Below, piece by piece: positions 1-7,069 of a stretch of DNA of 16,820 nt (position 1 is the stretch's first letter; every line of letters starts with the position of its first letter). Origin of the DNA: an uncultured Campylobacter sp. GTDB taxonomy: Bacteria; Campylobacterota; Campylobacteria; Campylobacterales; Campylobacteraceae. The stretch spans positions 1 through 16,820 of the forward strand of contig NZ_CAKZTI010000069.1 in the NCBI RefSeq assembly GCF_937921625.1, in the 5' to 3' direction. Position numbers and translations under genes: made by a program. The notes under the pieces were generated by a model that did not search any database, had not been told where the DNA came from, and saw only the letters and a list, made by a program, of their open reading frames with translations.

Positions 1-97
1 TAAAACAGCATATATCTCTGTAGTAGTCGTAGTCGTAGTTATCGCACTGTTTTTAGCGCTAGTGGATCTAATTATGTCCGCTTTGATAACGGCTTAA
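1..97 (+). CDS. secE: SecE, preprotein translocase subunit (3' end only)
   Basis: Reading in the frame that starts at base 2, the window opens inside a gene encoding the last 31 residues of SecE and ends at a TAA at 95-97. The peptide has a hydrophobic segment containing a run of six valines, then the pattern ALFLALVDLIMSALIT, which matches the C-terminal membrane helix of SecE with its conserved Asp. SecE is the small subunit of the SecYEG channel in the inner membrane. Identification rests on this short tail plus position directly upstream of nusG, the near-universal secE-nusG order. The 5' part lies outside the window. The valine run is written with alternating GTA and GTC codons, which makes a short simple-sequence patch. 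Confidence 0.88.
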   Translation, partial: KTAYISVVVVVVVIALFLALVDLIMSALITA

Positions 98-110
98 GCA
101 AGGATACAAT

Positions 111-641
111 ATGGCAAATAAATGGTATGCGATACAAACTTACGCCGGCAGCGAGATGGCGGTAAAGCGCGCGATAGAAGCGCTAAAGCAAGACGAAGCG
201 CTTGAGGCTAAGATCGGCGAAGTGCTTGTGCCTACCGAAGATGTTATAGAGGTCAAAAATACAAAGCAAACCATTAAAGAGCGCAGCTTATATCCTGGGT
301 ATTGCTTTGCAAATTTAGATCTGGATACTACTTTATGGCATAGAATTCAGATGCTGCCTAAGGTCAGTCGCTTTATCGGCGAGGCGAAAAAGCCCTCTCC
401 GCTGCCAGAAAAAGATATCGAAATAATTCTAGAAAAGATCAATAATCGCGAGGCTCCTAAGCCCAAGATTAATTTCGATGAGGGCGAGACGGTTAGGATC
501 GTCGATGGACCTTTTGCTAATTTCAACGGCATCGTAGAAGAGTATGATATGATACATGGCAAGCTTCGCCTCAATGTTTCGATCTTCGGACGAAGCACGC
601 CGATTGAAATTTCATACTCGCAAGTTGAAAAGATTATTTAA
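111..641 (+). CDS. nusG: NusG, transcription elongation/termination factor
   Basis: This encodes a 176-residue NusG. The N-terminal NGN domain starts with the characteristic KWYAIQTYAGSE and contains the LYPGYCFANLDLD strand and the RFIGEAKKP loop. A short linker rich in Pro and Lys leads to the C-terminal KOW domain from about residue 124 (EGETVRIVDGPFANFNG). The NGN domain binds the RNA polymerase clamp and suppresses pausing; the KOW domain is known in other bacteria to contact Rho or ribosomal protein S10. The ATG at 111 follows an AAGGA at 100-104. The gene lies 13 nt after secE and 20 nt before rplK, so co-transcription is likely. The length is normal for the family and no odd features were seen. 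Confidence 0.98.
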   Translation: MANKWYAIQTYAGSEMAVKRAIEALKQDEALEAKIGEVLVPTEDVIEVKNTKQTIKERSLYPGYCFANLDLDTTLWHRIQMLPKVSRFIGEAKKPSPLPEKDIEIILEKINNREAPKPKINFDEGETVRIVDGPFANFNGIVEEYDMIHGKLRLNVSIFGRSTPIEISYSQVEKII

Positions 642-661
642 ATTTTATAAGGAGTAAATTT

Positions 662-1087
662 ATGGCTAAGAAAGTTGTTGGCGAAATCAAGCTGCAAATA
701 GCGGCCGCAAAAGCAAATCCAAGCCCGCCAGTAGGTCCTGCATTAGGACAAAAGGGTGTTAATATTATGGAATTTTGCAAAGCGTTTAACGAGCGAACCA
801 AAGATATGGCGGGCTTTAACATTCCTGTTATCATCACGGTTTATGCCGATAAAAGCTTTACTTTCATCACTAAGCAACCGCCTGCGACGGATTTGATCAA
901 AAAAGCGGCGAAGATAGATAAGGGTTCGGACAACCCTCTTAAAAAGAAGGTAGCATCCCTAACTAAGGCTCAGGTTTTAGAGATCGTCGAGAAAAAGATC
1001 GCCGATCTGAATACTAAGGATAGAGAGCAGGCGGCTAGGATCATAGCGGGTTCGGCTCGTTCTATGGGTATTACGGTCACTGACTAG
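662..1087 (+). CDS. rplK: 50S ribosomal protein L11
   Basis: This encodes L11, 141 residues, the usual length. It begins with the N-terminal domain motif built around SPPVGPALGQKGVNIMEFCKAFN, whose Pro-rich turn is the classical thiostrepton/RelC region. It ends with the RNA-binding C-terminal domain (about residues 70-141, ending IAGSARSMGITVTD). L11 binds the GTPase-associated centre of 23S rRNA with the L10-L12 stalk and is needed for RelA-type stringent signalling in bacteria that have it. A strong AAGGAG lies at 649-654, 7 nt before the ATG. The 56-nt gap to rplA has a weak hairpin (ACCGCT at 1096-1101 with AGCGGT at 1114-1119) without a T tract, so it is probably not a terminator. Confidence 0.98.
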   Translation: MAKKVVGEIKLQIAAAKANPSPPVGPALGQKGVNIMEFCKAFNERTKDMAGFNIPVIITVYADKSFTFITKQPPATDLIKKAAKIDKGSDNPLKKKVASLTKAQVLEIVEKKIADLNTKDREQAARIIAGSARSMGITVTD

Positions 1088-1143
1088 ACCTTTTGACCGC
1101 TAAGGTTTAAAAAAGCGGTAGCACTTTAATTGCGGAGAAATAT

Positions 1144-1845
1144 ATGCCAAAAAATTCAAAAAGATTCAACGAACTTTTAAAAAAAGTTGACGTAAATAAA
1201 ATTTATAGTGTAGACGAAGCGGTAAGCACGGTAAAAACTCTAGCTTCTGCTAAATTTGATGAGACGGTGGAGATCGCTCTTAAACTAAACGTAGATCCAA
1301 GACATGCCGATCAGATGGTGCGCGGCTCGGTCGTTTTACCTGCCGGTACGGGAAAAAGCGTTCGAGTAGCTGTGATTGCAAAAGACGCAAAAGCTAGCGA
1401 GGCTAGCGAAGCGGGTGCCGATATCGTGGGTGCCGATGATCTGATTGAAGAGATTCAAAAAGGAAATATAAATTTCGACGTTCTTATCGCCACTCCAAAT
1501 TTAATGGGACTAGTCGGTAAGGTAGGTCGTATTCTTGGTCCAAAAGGCGTTATGCCGAACCCTAAAACCGGTACCGTTACGATGGATGTCGCTCAGGCCG
1601 TTAAAAATGCTAAGGGTGGACAGGTAAATTTCCGCGTCGATAAGCAAGGAAATATCCACGCAGGCCTTGGCAAGGCTAGCTTTAGCAAAGAGCAGCTTTT
1701 AGACAATCTTACGACGTTTATTAAAACCATAAATAAGCATAAGCCAGCGACTGCGAAGGGCAGATACGTAACTCATGCATCGCTTTCACTTACTATGAGC
1801 CCTGCAGTTACACTGGATAATCAAGAAATAATCGATTTAAAATAA
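1144..1845 (+). CDS. rplA: 50S ribosomal protein L1
   Basis: This encodes L1, 233 residues, the normal bacterial length. The family signature is clear: VDPRHADQMVRGSVVLPAGTG in the first half, GADIVGADDLIEEIQKG in domain II, and the diagnostic ATPNLMGLVGKVGRILGPKG followed by MPNPKTGTVT near the hinge. L1 forms the mobile L1 stalk that assists deacyl-tRNA movement out of the E site, and in E. coli it represses its own operon by binding the mRNA. The start at 1144 has a GGAG at 1134-1137, 6 nt upstream. A 113-nt gap separates it from rplJ, the largest gap inside the ribosomal protein part of the cluster, and that gap holds RNA structure described separately. Confidence 0.98.
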   Translation: MPKNSKRFNELLKKVDVNKIYSVDEAVSTVKTLASAKFDETVEIALKLNVDPRHADQMVRGSVVLPAGTGKSVRVAVIAKDAKASEASEAGADIVGADDLIEEIQKGNINFDVLIATPNLMGLVGKVGRILGPKGVMPNPKTGTVTMDVAQAVKNAKGGQVNFRVDKQGNIHAGLGKASFSKEQLLDNLTTFIKTINKHKPATAKGRYVTHASLSLTMSPAVTLDNQEIIDLK

Positions 1846-1958
1846 AATTTTAAATTTTTATCTTAGATTGGAGATAGCTCAAGGTTTTTAACTTAATTGA
1901 TCGAAATTTCAAAATTTCGATCGCTTGGCTTGAAATCACCGATCGGAAAGGAGACCTA
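1846..1958 (+). promoter_or_regulatory. Candidate L10(L12)4-responsive mRNA leader upstream of rplJ
   Basis: The 113-nt spacer contains a perfect inverted repeat: GATCGAAATTT at 1899-1909 and AAATTTCGATC at 1912-1922, 11 bp with a 2-nt spacer (about 4 nt of loop in practice). The 3' arm can instead pair downstream: CGATCG at 1918-1923 with CGATCG at 1940-1945, extended outward through T1915-T1917 with G1946-A1948. That second helix would cover the first bases of the rplJ Shine-Dalgarno sequence AAAGGAG (1947-1953). The two helices exclude each other. No T tract follows the first stem, so translational control is more likely than termination. In E. coli and other bacteria the L10-L12 complex represses this operon by binding the rplJ leader. 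That this spacer is the target here is inference. Confidence 0.5.
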
Positions 1959-2438
1959 ATGACGAGAGACGAAAAATCAAAGATAGTAGCGGAGCTTGGC
2001 GAGGCTTTCAAAGCTAGCGAAGCTATAGTAATTTCCGATTTTAAAGGCCTTAGCGTTAAGCAGCTTGAGGATCTTCGAAATAGCGCGCGCGAAGCGGGCG
2101 TAAAGGTTCGAGTTATCAAAAACACCCTAGCCAATATCGCTTTAAAAAATGCCGAAAAAAACGGACTTAGCTTTAAAGATACCAATATCTTCTTATGGGG
2201 CGAGCAGCTTTCTGTATGTAAAGTAGCGGCTAAATTTGAAGAGAAAAATGAAATTTTTAAGCTTAAGACCGCTCATATCGATGGGGAAGTAGCCGGCGTA
2301 GATAAGGTTAGAGCGCTTTCGAAGATGCCTTCGAGAGACGAGCTTATCGCGATGTTACTTCAAGTATGGAATGCGCCGATTCAAAATTTTACGATCGGCC
2401 TCAATGCGCTTAAGCAGAAAAAAGAAGCTAGCGCTTAA
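1959..2438 (+). CDS. rplJ: 50S ribosomal protein L10 (stalk base)
   Basis: This encodes L10, 159 residues. The N-terminal globular domain (about 1-130) shows the family pattern MTRDEKSKIVAELGEAFKASEAIVISDFKGLSVKQLEDLR and VRVIKNTLANIAL. The C-terminal helical spine (about 130-159, ending QNFTIGLNALKQKKEASA) is where L12 dimers dock in other bacteria. L10 anchors L12 to 23S rRNA next to L11 and forms the translation-factor-recruiting stalk. AAGGAG at 1948-1953, 5 nt before the ATG, is one of the strongest ribosome-binding sites in the window and may be masked by the upstream alternative helix. rplL follows after 20 nt, consistent with coupled production of L10 and L12. Confidence 0.98.
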   Translation: MTRDEKSKIVAELGEAFKASEAIVISDFKGLSVKQLEDLRNSAREAGVKVRVIKNTLANIALKNAEKNGLSFKDTNIFLWGEQLSVCKVAAKFEEKNEIFKLKTAHIDGEVAGVDKVRALSKMPSRDELIAMLLQVWNAPIQNFTIGLNALKQKKEASA

Positions 2439-2458
2439 TTAAAATTTAGGAGAATAAA

Positions 2459-2842
2459 ATGGCAATTTCAACAGATGAAGAGGTTTTGGAGTATATCTCT
2501 AATCGTTCGGTGCTAGAGCTTAGCGAACTAGTTAAAAAATTTGAGGAAAAATTCGGCGTAAGCGCAGCTCCGGTTATGGTAGCTGGCGGCGCAGGTGCTG
2601 GCGGCGCAGGTGCGGCAGCAGCTGAAGAGAAAACGGAATTTGACGTCGTATTGCTTGATGCGGGCGATAAGAAAATCAACGTAATTAAGGTTGTTCGTGC
2701 CTTAACAGGTCTTGGTTTAAAAGAGGCCAAAGACGCTACCGAGGCTACTCCGTCCGTTCTTAAAGAGGGACTTAACAAAGAAGACGCCGAGAAGGCTAAA
2801 AAAGAGCTTGAAGAAGCAGGCGCTAAAGTCGAACTCAAATAA
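2459..2842 (+). CDS. rplL: 50S ribosomal protein L7/L12
   Basis: This encodes L12, 127 residues. The N-terminal dimerisation domain covers about residues 1-37 (VLEYISNRSVLELSELVKKFEEKFG). A flexible Ala/Gly hinge covers about 38-56, and the C-terminal factor-binding domain about 57-127 contains KTEFDVVLLDAG, KINVIKVVRALTGLGLKEAKD and the end EEAGAKVELK. L12 is the multicopy stalk protein that recruits EF-Tu, EF-G, IF2 and release factors. AGGAG at 2448-2452 sets the start. The hinge contains a perfect in-frame tandem duplication of 15 bp (listed separately). Downstream, a hairpin with a T-rich tail lies before rpoB, which would let the cell make more L12 than polymerase subunits. Confidence 0.98.
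   Translation: MAISTDEEVLEYISNRSVLELSELVKKFEEKFGVSAAPVMVAGGAGAGGAGAAAAEEKTEFDVVLLDAGDKKINVIKVVRALTGLGLKEAKDATEATPSVLKEGLNKEDAEKAKKELEEAGAKVELK
2582..2611 (+). repeat. Perfect 15-bp tandem duplication in the L12 hinge
   Basis: GCTGGCGGCGCAGGT occurs at 2582-2596 and again at 2597-2611 without a mismatch. It is in frame and encodes Ala-Gly-Gly-Ala-Gly twice (residues 42-51 of L12). The flexible hinge tolerates length change, so a 5-residue repeat is structurally acceptable. A perfect repeat at the DNA level is prone to slippage or recombination. Confidence 0.95.
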
Positions 2843-2845
2843 ATC

Positions 2846-2865
2846 GCGAAATTTTAAAATTTCGC
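2846..2865. repeat. 20-nt perfect palindrome after rplL
   Basis: GCGAAATTTTAAAATTTCGC is its own reverse complement and starts four bases after the rplL stop. Its core AAATTTTAAAATTT is identical to the palindrome before rpsG (12519-12532). In RNA it could form an 8-bp stem with a 4-nt loop. No T tract follows, so it is not a terminator by itself. It may protect the 3' end of an rplL transcript or act as DNA. Confidence 0.85.
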
Positions 2866-2875
2866 ATACAAATGT

Positions 2876-2908
2876 GTGCCGGTGCATCGCATCGGCACTT
2901 CTTTCTTT
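2876..2908 (+). terminator. Terminator-like hairpin (attenuator) between rplL and rpoB
   Basis: GTGCCGGTGC at 2876-2885 pairs with GCATCGGCAC at 2889-2898: ten pairs including one G-U, with the 3-nt loop ATC. TTCTTTCTTT (2899-2908) follows at once. This is an intrinsic-terminator layout inside the operon with no other promoter evident before rpoB. E. coli has a partial attenuator in the same gap, which lowers rpoBC expression relative to the stalk proteins. The tail is interrupted by two cytosines, which fits partial rather than full termination. The efficiency is inferred. Confidence 0.75.
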
Positions 2909-2932
2909 AAAATACAACTACGAGGTAGTGGA

Positions 2933-5900
2933 ATGTTAAACAGCCTATATTCAGGAAATCGTCTTAGGGTGGATTTTTCAAAGGTTCCCAAAGACATCGA
3001 AATTCCGAATTTATTACAACTACAAAAGAAAAGTTTTGATCATTTTTTAAATCTTGATAACTCGGGTGGAGAAAGCGGCATAGAGAAGGTTTTCAAAGCC
3101 ATTTTTCCTATCCACGATGCACAGAATAGACTAAGTATCGAGTATGTAAGTAGCGAAATTTCAAAGCCAAAGTATTCGATTAGAGAATGCATGGAAAGAG
3201 GGCTTACTTATTCGGTAAATTTAAAGATGAAGCTCCGTTTGCTAGTGCATGAGCGCGATGAAAAGACGGGCAAAAAAATCGGCGTAAAAGAGATCAAAGA
3301 GCAAGATATATTTATTCGCGACATTCCTTTAATGACCGATAGAATTTCATTTATCATTAACGGCGTCGAGCGCGTAGTCGTAAATCAGCTGCACAGAAGC
3401 CCGGGCGTAATCTTCAAAGAGGAAGAGAGCCCTACGGTTCTAAATAAACTTATCTACACCGCTCAAATAATACCTGATCGCGGCAGCTGGCTATATTTCG
3501 AATACGACGTAAAAGACGTACTATATGTGCGCATAAATAAAAGGCGCAAGGTTCCGATCACGATCCTATTTCGCGCACTCGGCTACAAAAAACAAGACAT
3601 TATAAAATTATTTTATCCTATTAAGACGATCTATATCAAAAAAGGAAAATTCCTGACCGATTTCGATCCTAAAGAATACGCGGGCAGGCTCGATTACGAC
3701 ATTATAAACGAAAATGGTGAAGTGCTTCATCAAGCAAGTAAACGCCTAACATCTAAAAAAGCGGAGAAGTTAGCAGAGGACGGACTAAAGCTCATCGAGT
3801 ATCCGGCTGAAATTTTAGCCGAGCGCTACCTAGCGGGCGCCATCGTCGATAAAAACAGCGGCGAAGTACTTTTTGATTCGCTAACCGCGCTTGATGAGGG
3901 CAAGCTAGCCAAGATCGCCAACACCGAGAAAAAATTTACGATCGCTAACGACCTAGCTAGCGGCGTAGATACTTCAATCATAAATTCTTTTATTCAAGAT
4001 GCAGACGCGCTTAAGCTCTTGCAGCAAAGCGAGGGCATAGACGACGAGAACGATCTGGCTGCGATTAGAATTTACAAGGTTATGCGCCCGGGCGAGCCGG
4101 TGGTAAAAGAAGCGGCAAAGAGCTTCGTAAACGATCTGTTTTTTAATCCGGAGCGCTACGATCTAACTAAAGTCGGCCGTATGAAGATGAATCACAAACT
4201 AGGCATCGAAGCGCCGGAGTACATAACCGTACTAACCAGCGAGGATATTATCAAGACGGCGAAATATCTAATCAGGGTTAAAAACGGCGACGGCTTCATC
4301 GACGATCGCGATAATCTTGGCAATCGCCGCATCCGCTCGATCGGAGAGCTTTTGGCGAACGAGATGCATCTTGGATTTATCAAGGTTCAAAAGGCGATCA
4401 AGGATAAATTTACTGGCATTAGCGGAAATTTAGACGAGCTTATGCCGTATGATTTCGTAAACCCTAAAATCATCACCACTACGCTTATGGAATTTTTCAC
4501 CGGTGGCCAGCTAAGCCAGTTTATGGATCAGACTAACCCGCTTAGCGAGGTTACGCATAAGCGCCGTCTATCTGCGCTGGGCGAGGGTGGTTTAGTTAAA
4601 GAGCGCGCCGGCTTTGAGGTGCGCGACGTCCATCCTACGCATTACGGTAGAATTTGTCCTATCGAAACTCCGGAGGGTCAAAATATCGGTCTGATCAATA
4701 CCCTAGCTACCTATGCGAAGGTAAATGATCTGGGCTTTGTCGAGGCTCCGTATAAAAAGGTCGTAAACGGTAAGGTTACCGACGAGATCGTCTATCTTAC
4801 CGCTACGCAGGAAGAGGGGCTCGTAATCGCTCCTGCGTCCGCTAAATTGGACGAAGAGGGCAATATCGTAGAGGAGCTTTTGGAGGTTAGAAAAGACGGC
4901 GAAAATATCATGGCTAAACGCGAGGATATTTCGCTGATAGACCTTTGCTCGGGTATGGTCGCGGGCGTAGCGGCGTCGCTGATTCCGTTTTTGGAACACG
5001 ACGATGCTAACCGCGCGCTTATGGGCTCGAACATGCAGCGCCAAGCCGTGCCGCTTCTGCACTCCACCGCTCCTATCGTCGGAACGGGTATGGAAGCGAT
5101 CATCGCGCGCGATTCGTGGGAAGCGATCAAGGCTAAACGCGACGGCGTCGTAGAAAAGGTCGATAATAAAAATATATTTATTTTGGGCGAAGACGAAAAA
5201 GGTCCGTTTATCGATCATTACGCGATGGAGAAAAATTTACGCACCAACCAAAACACTACCTTTTCGCAGCGCCCTATCGTGCGAAAAGGTGACGTGATAA
5301 AGGCGGGTCAAATCATAGCCGACGGTCCTAGCATGGACGGCGGCGAGCTTGCAATTGGTAAAAACGCTCTTATAGCTTTCATGCCGTGGCACGGTTATAA
5401 TTACGAGGACGCCGTAGTCATGAGCGAAAAGATGATTCGTGCTGATGAATACACCAGCGTGCATGTTTATGAAAAAGAGATCGAGGCTAGAGAGCTTAAA
5501 GACGGCGTGGAGGAGATCACGCGCGATATCCCTAATATCAAAGAGGAGGAGCTTACCCACCTCGATGATAGTGGTATCGTAAAGATCGGTACTCACGTCA
5601 AACCGGGCATGATCTTGGTAGGCAAGGTAACTCCGAAAGGCGAAGTCAAACCGACGCCTGAAGAGAGGCTTTTACGTGCGATCTTCGGCGAGAAGGCGGG
5701 ACATGTGGTAAATAAATCTCTCTACGCTACTGCTTCAATGGAAGGCGTGGTAATCGACGTTAAAATTTTTACCAAAAAGGGCTACGAGAAGGATCCGCGC
5801 ACGAACAAAGCTTATGAGGATGAAAAAACCGAGCTCGAAAGGGAGCATCACGATAGGCTTTTGATGCTTGATCGCGAGGAGATGCTAAAGGTAGTGGCGC

Positions 5901-7069
5901 TACTTTCTAAAAGCGCTTTGCAAAGCGATCAAAGCCTAAATAAAAAAGATTATAAAAAGGGCGATAAGGTTAAAAAAGAGGAGCTTGAAAGCTCCAATCG
6001 CTTTACGTTAAATTCCTTTGTCAAGGCTTATTCTAAAGCTGTTCAGAAGGAATACGAAGAGCTAAAAAACCACTTCCAAAACGAAAAGCGCAAGCTCAAA
6101 GAGGAACACGACGAAAAGATCGAAATTTTAGAAAAAGACGATATCTTGCCAAGCGGCGTCGTTAAGCTCGTAAAGGTCTATATCGCGACCAAGCGCAAGC
6201 TAAAAGTGGGCGATAAGATGGCGGGTCGCCACGGAAACAAGGGTATCGTCTCAAACATCGTCCCTGAGGTCGATATGCCGTATCTGCCTAGCGGACAGCG
6301 CGTGGATATTGTGCTAAATCCTCTCGGCGTTCCAAGTCGTATGAATATCGGTCAGATAATGGAGAGCCACTTAGGTCTTGTGGGCTGGCGCCTAGGCGAG
6401 CAGATCGCTAAAATTTTAGAGGAGAAAACGGGCGAATGGTTAAAAACCCTCCGCGCCAAAATGATTGAGATCGCGGGCGTTTCCAAGCTAATGCAGGCTA
6501 AAAAGACGCTTGAAAAGATCAGCGACGAAGATCTTTTGAAATACGCTAGAGACTGGGCTAAGGGCGTTAGATTTTCCGCTCCGATATTTGAGGGTATTGT
6601 GCCGGAGGATTTCAAAAAGCTATTTGAAATGGCAGGCATCGATCAGGACGGCAAGACCGAGCTTTACGACGGTCGCACCGGCGAAAAGATCAAAGAGCGC
6701 GTAAATGTGGGCTGCATGTATTATCTCAAGCTGCACCACCTAGTCGACGAAAAGGTTCACGCAAGAAGCACCGGTCCTTACAGCCTAGTCACGCAGCAGC
6801 CGGTCGGCGGCAAGGCGCTATTCGGCGGTCAAAGATTTGGAGAGATGGAAGTTTGGGCCCTAGAGGCATACGGCGCGGCATACACGCTTCGCGAAATGCT
6901 AACGATCAAATCCGACGACGTCGACGGACGCTTGGCTGCGTATAAGGCGCTGACAAAAGGTGAAAACGTTCCGTCTACCGGAATTCCTGAGACGTTTTTT
7001 GTTTTAACTAACGAGCTTAAATCGCTTGCTCTAGACGTTGAAATTTACGAGAATGGAGAGAATAAATGA
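2933..7069 (+). CDS. rpoB: RNA polymerase beta subunit
   Basis: This encodes RpoB, 1378 residues from the ATG at 2933, which has GAGG at 2922-2925. An in-frame GTG at 2876 would add 19 residues, but it lies in the attenuator stem and the added residues look unlike RpoB, so I reject it. Recognisable parts include the protrusion/lobe entry (NQLHRSPGVIF) and the rifampicin region at residues 526-549 (QLSQFMDQTNPLSEVTHKRRLSAL). HYGRICPIETPEGQNIGLI and GYNYEDAVVMSE follow, then the active-site segment KMAGRHGNKG (Lys1095 and Lys1103) and the C-terminal LVTQQPVGGKALFGGQRFGEMEVWALEAYGAAYTL. Residues equivalent to E. coli D516, H526 and S531 (here D532, H542, S547) are unmutated; the N518 equivalent is Thr534. 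The stop codon overlaps the rpoC start by 4 nt. Confidence 0.98.
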   Translation: MLNSLYSGNRLRVDFSKVPKDIEIPNLLQLQKKSFDHFLNLDNSGGESGIEKVFKAIFPIHDAQNRLSIEYVSSEISKPKYSIRECMERGLTYSVNLKMKLRLLVHERDEKTGKKIGVKEIKEQDIFIRDIPLMTDRISFIINGVERVVVNQLHRSPGVIFKEEESPTVLNKLIYTAQIIPDRGSWLYFEYDVKDVLYVRINKRRKVPITILFRALGYKKQDIIKLFYPIKTIYIKKGKFLTDFDPKEYAGRLDYDIINENGEVLHQASKRLTSKKAEKLAEDGLKLIEYPAEILAERYLAGAIVDKNSGEVLFDSLTALDEGKLAKIANTEKKFTIANDLASGVDTSIINSFIQDADALKLLQQSEGIDDENDLAAIRIYKVMRPGEPVVKEAAKSFVNDLFFNPERYDLTKVGRMKMNHKLGIEAPEYITVLTSEDIIKTAKYLIRVKNGDGFIDDRDNLGNRRIRSIGELLANEMHLGFIKVQKAIKDKFTGISGNLDELMPYDFVNPKIITTTLMEFFTGGQLSQFMDQTNPLSEVTHKRRLSALGEGGLVKERAGFEVRDVHPTHYGRICPIETPEGQNIGLINTLATYAKVNDLGFVEAPYKKVVNGKVTDEIVYLTATQEEGLVIAPASAKLDEEGNIVEELLEVRKDGENIMAKREDISLIDLCSGMVAGVAASLIPFLEHDDANRALMGSNMQRQAVPLLHSTAPIVGTGMEAIIARDSWEAIKAKRDGVVEKVDNKNIFILGEDEKGPFIDHYAMEKNLRTNQNTTFSQRPIVRKGDVIKAGQIIADGPSMDGGELAIGKNALIAFMPWHGYNYEDAVVMSEKMIRADEYTSVHVYEKEIEARELKDGVEEITRDIPNIKEEELTHLDDSGIVKIGTHVKPGMILVGKVTPKGEVKPTPEERLLRAIFGEKAGHVVNKSLYATASMEGVVIDVKIFTKKGYEKDPRTNKAYEDEKTELEREHHDRLLMLDREEMLKVVALLSKSALQSDQSLNKKDYKKGDKVKKEELESSNRFTLNSFVKAYSKAVQKEYEELKNHFQNEKRKLKEEHDEKIEILEKDDILPSGVVKLVKVYIATKRKLKVGDKMAGRHGNKGIVSNIVPEVDMPYLPSGQRVDIVLNPLGVPSRMNIGQIMESHLGLVGWRLGEQIAKILEEKTGEWLKTLRAKMIEIAGVSKLMQAKKTLEKISDEDLLKYARDWAKGVRFSAPIFEGIVPEDFKKLFEMAGIDQDGKTELYDGRTGEKIKERVNVGCMYYLKLHHLVDEKVHARSTGPYSLVTQQPVGGKALFGGQRFGEMEVWALEAYGAAYTLREMLTIKSDDVDGRLAAYKALTKGENVPSTGIPETFFVLTNELKSLALDVEIYENGENK

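Noticed and set aside
1096..1119. Hairpin in the rplK-rplA gap as a terminator or L1 target.
   Set aside because: It has only six pairs with a 12-nt loop, no T tract, and no recognisable L1-binding internal loop.
2876..2932. GTG at 2876 as the start of rpoB, adding 19 residues.
   Set aside because: It lies in the attenuator stem, has no ribosome-binding site, and the added residues do not resemble RpoB. ATG at 2933 has GAGG in place and gives the usual 1378 residues.
4508..4580. Rifampicin-resistance substitutions in RpoB.
   Set aside because: The main positions (D516, H526, S531 in E. coli numbering) are wild type; the Thr at 518 looks like lineage variation.
4703..5218. Minus-strand open frame of 171 residues inside rpoB, and similar ones in rpoC and fusA.
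   Set aside because: They are antisense to strongly conserved coding sequence and have no family pattern; codon bias of the real gene explains the open frames.
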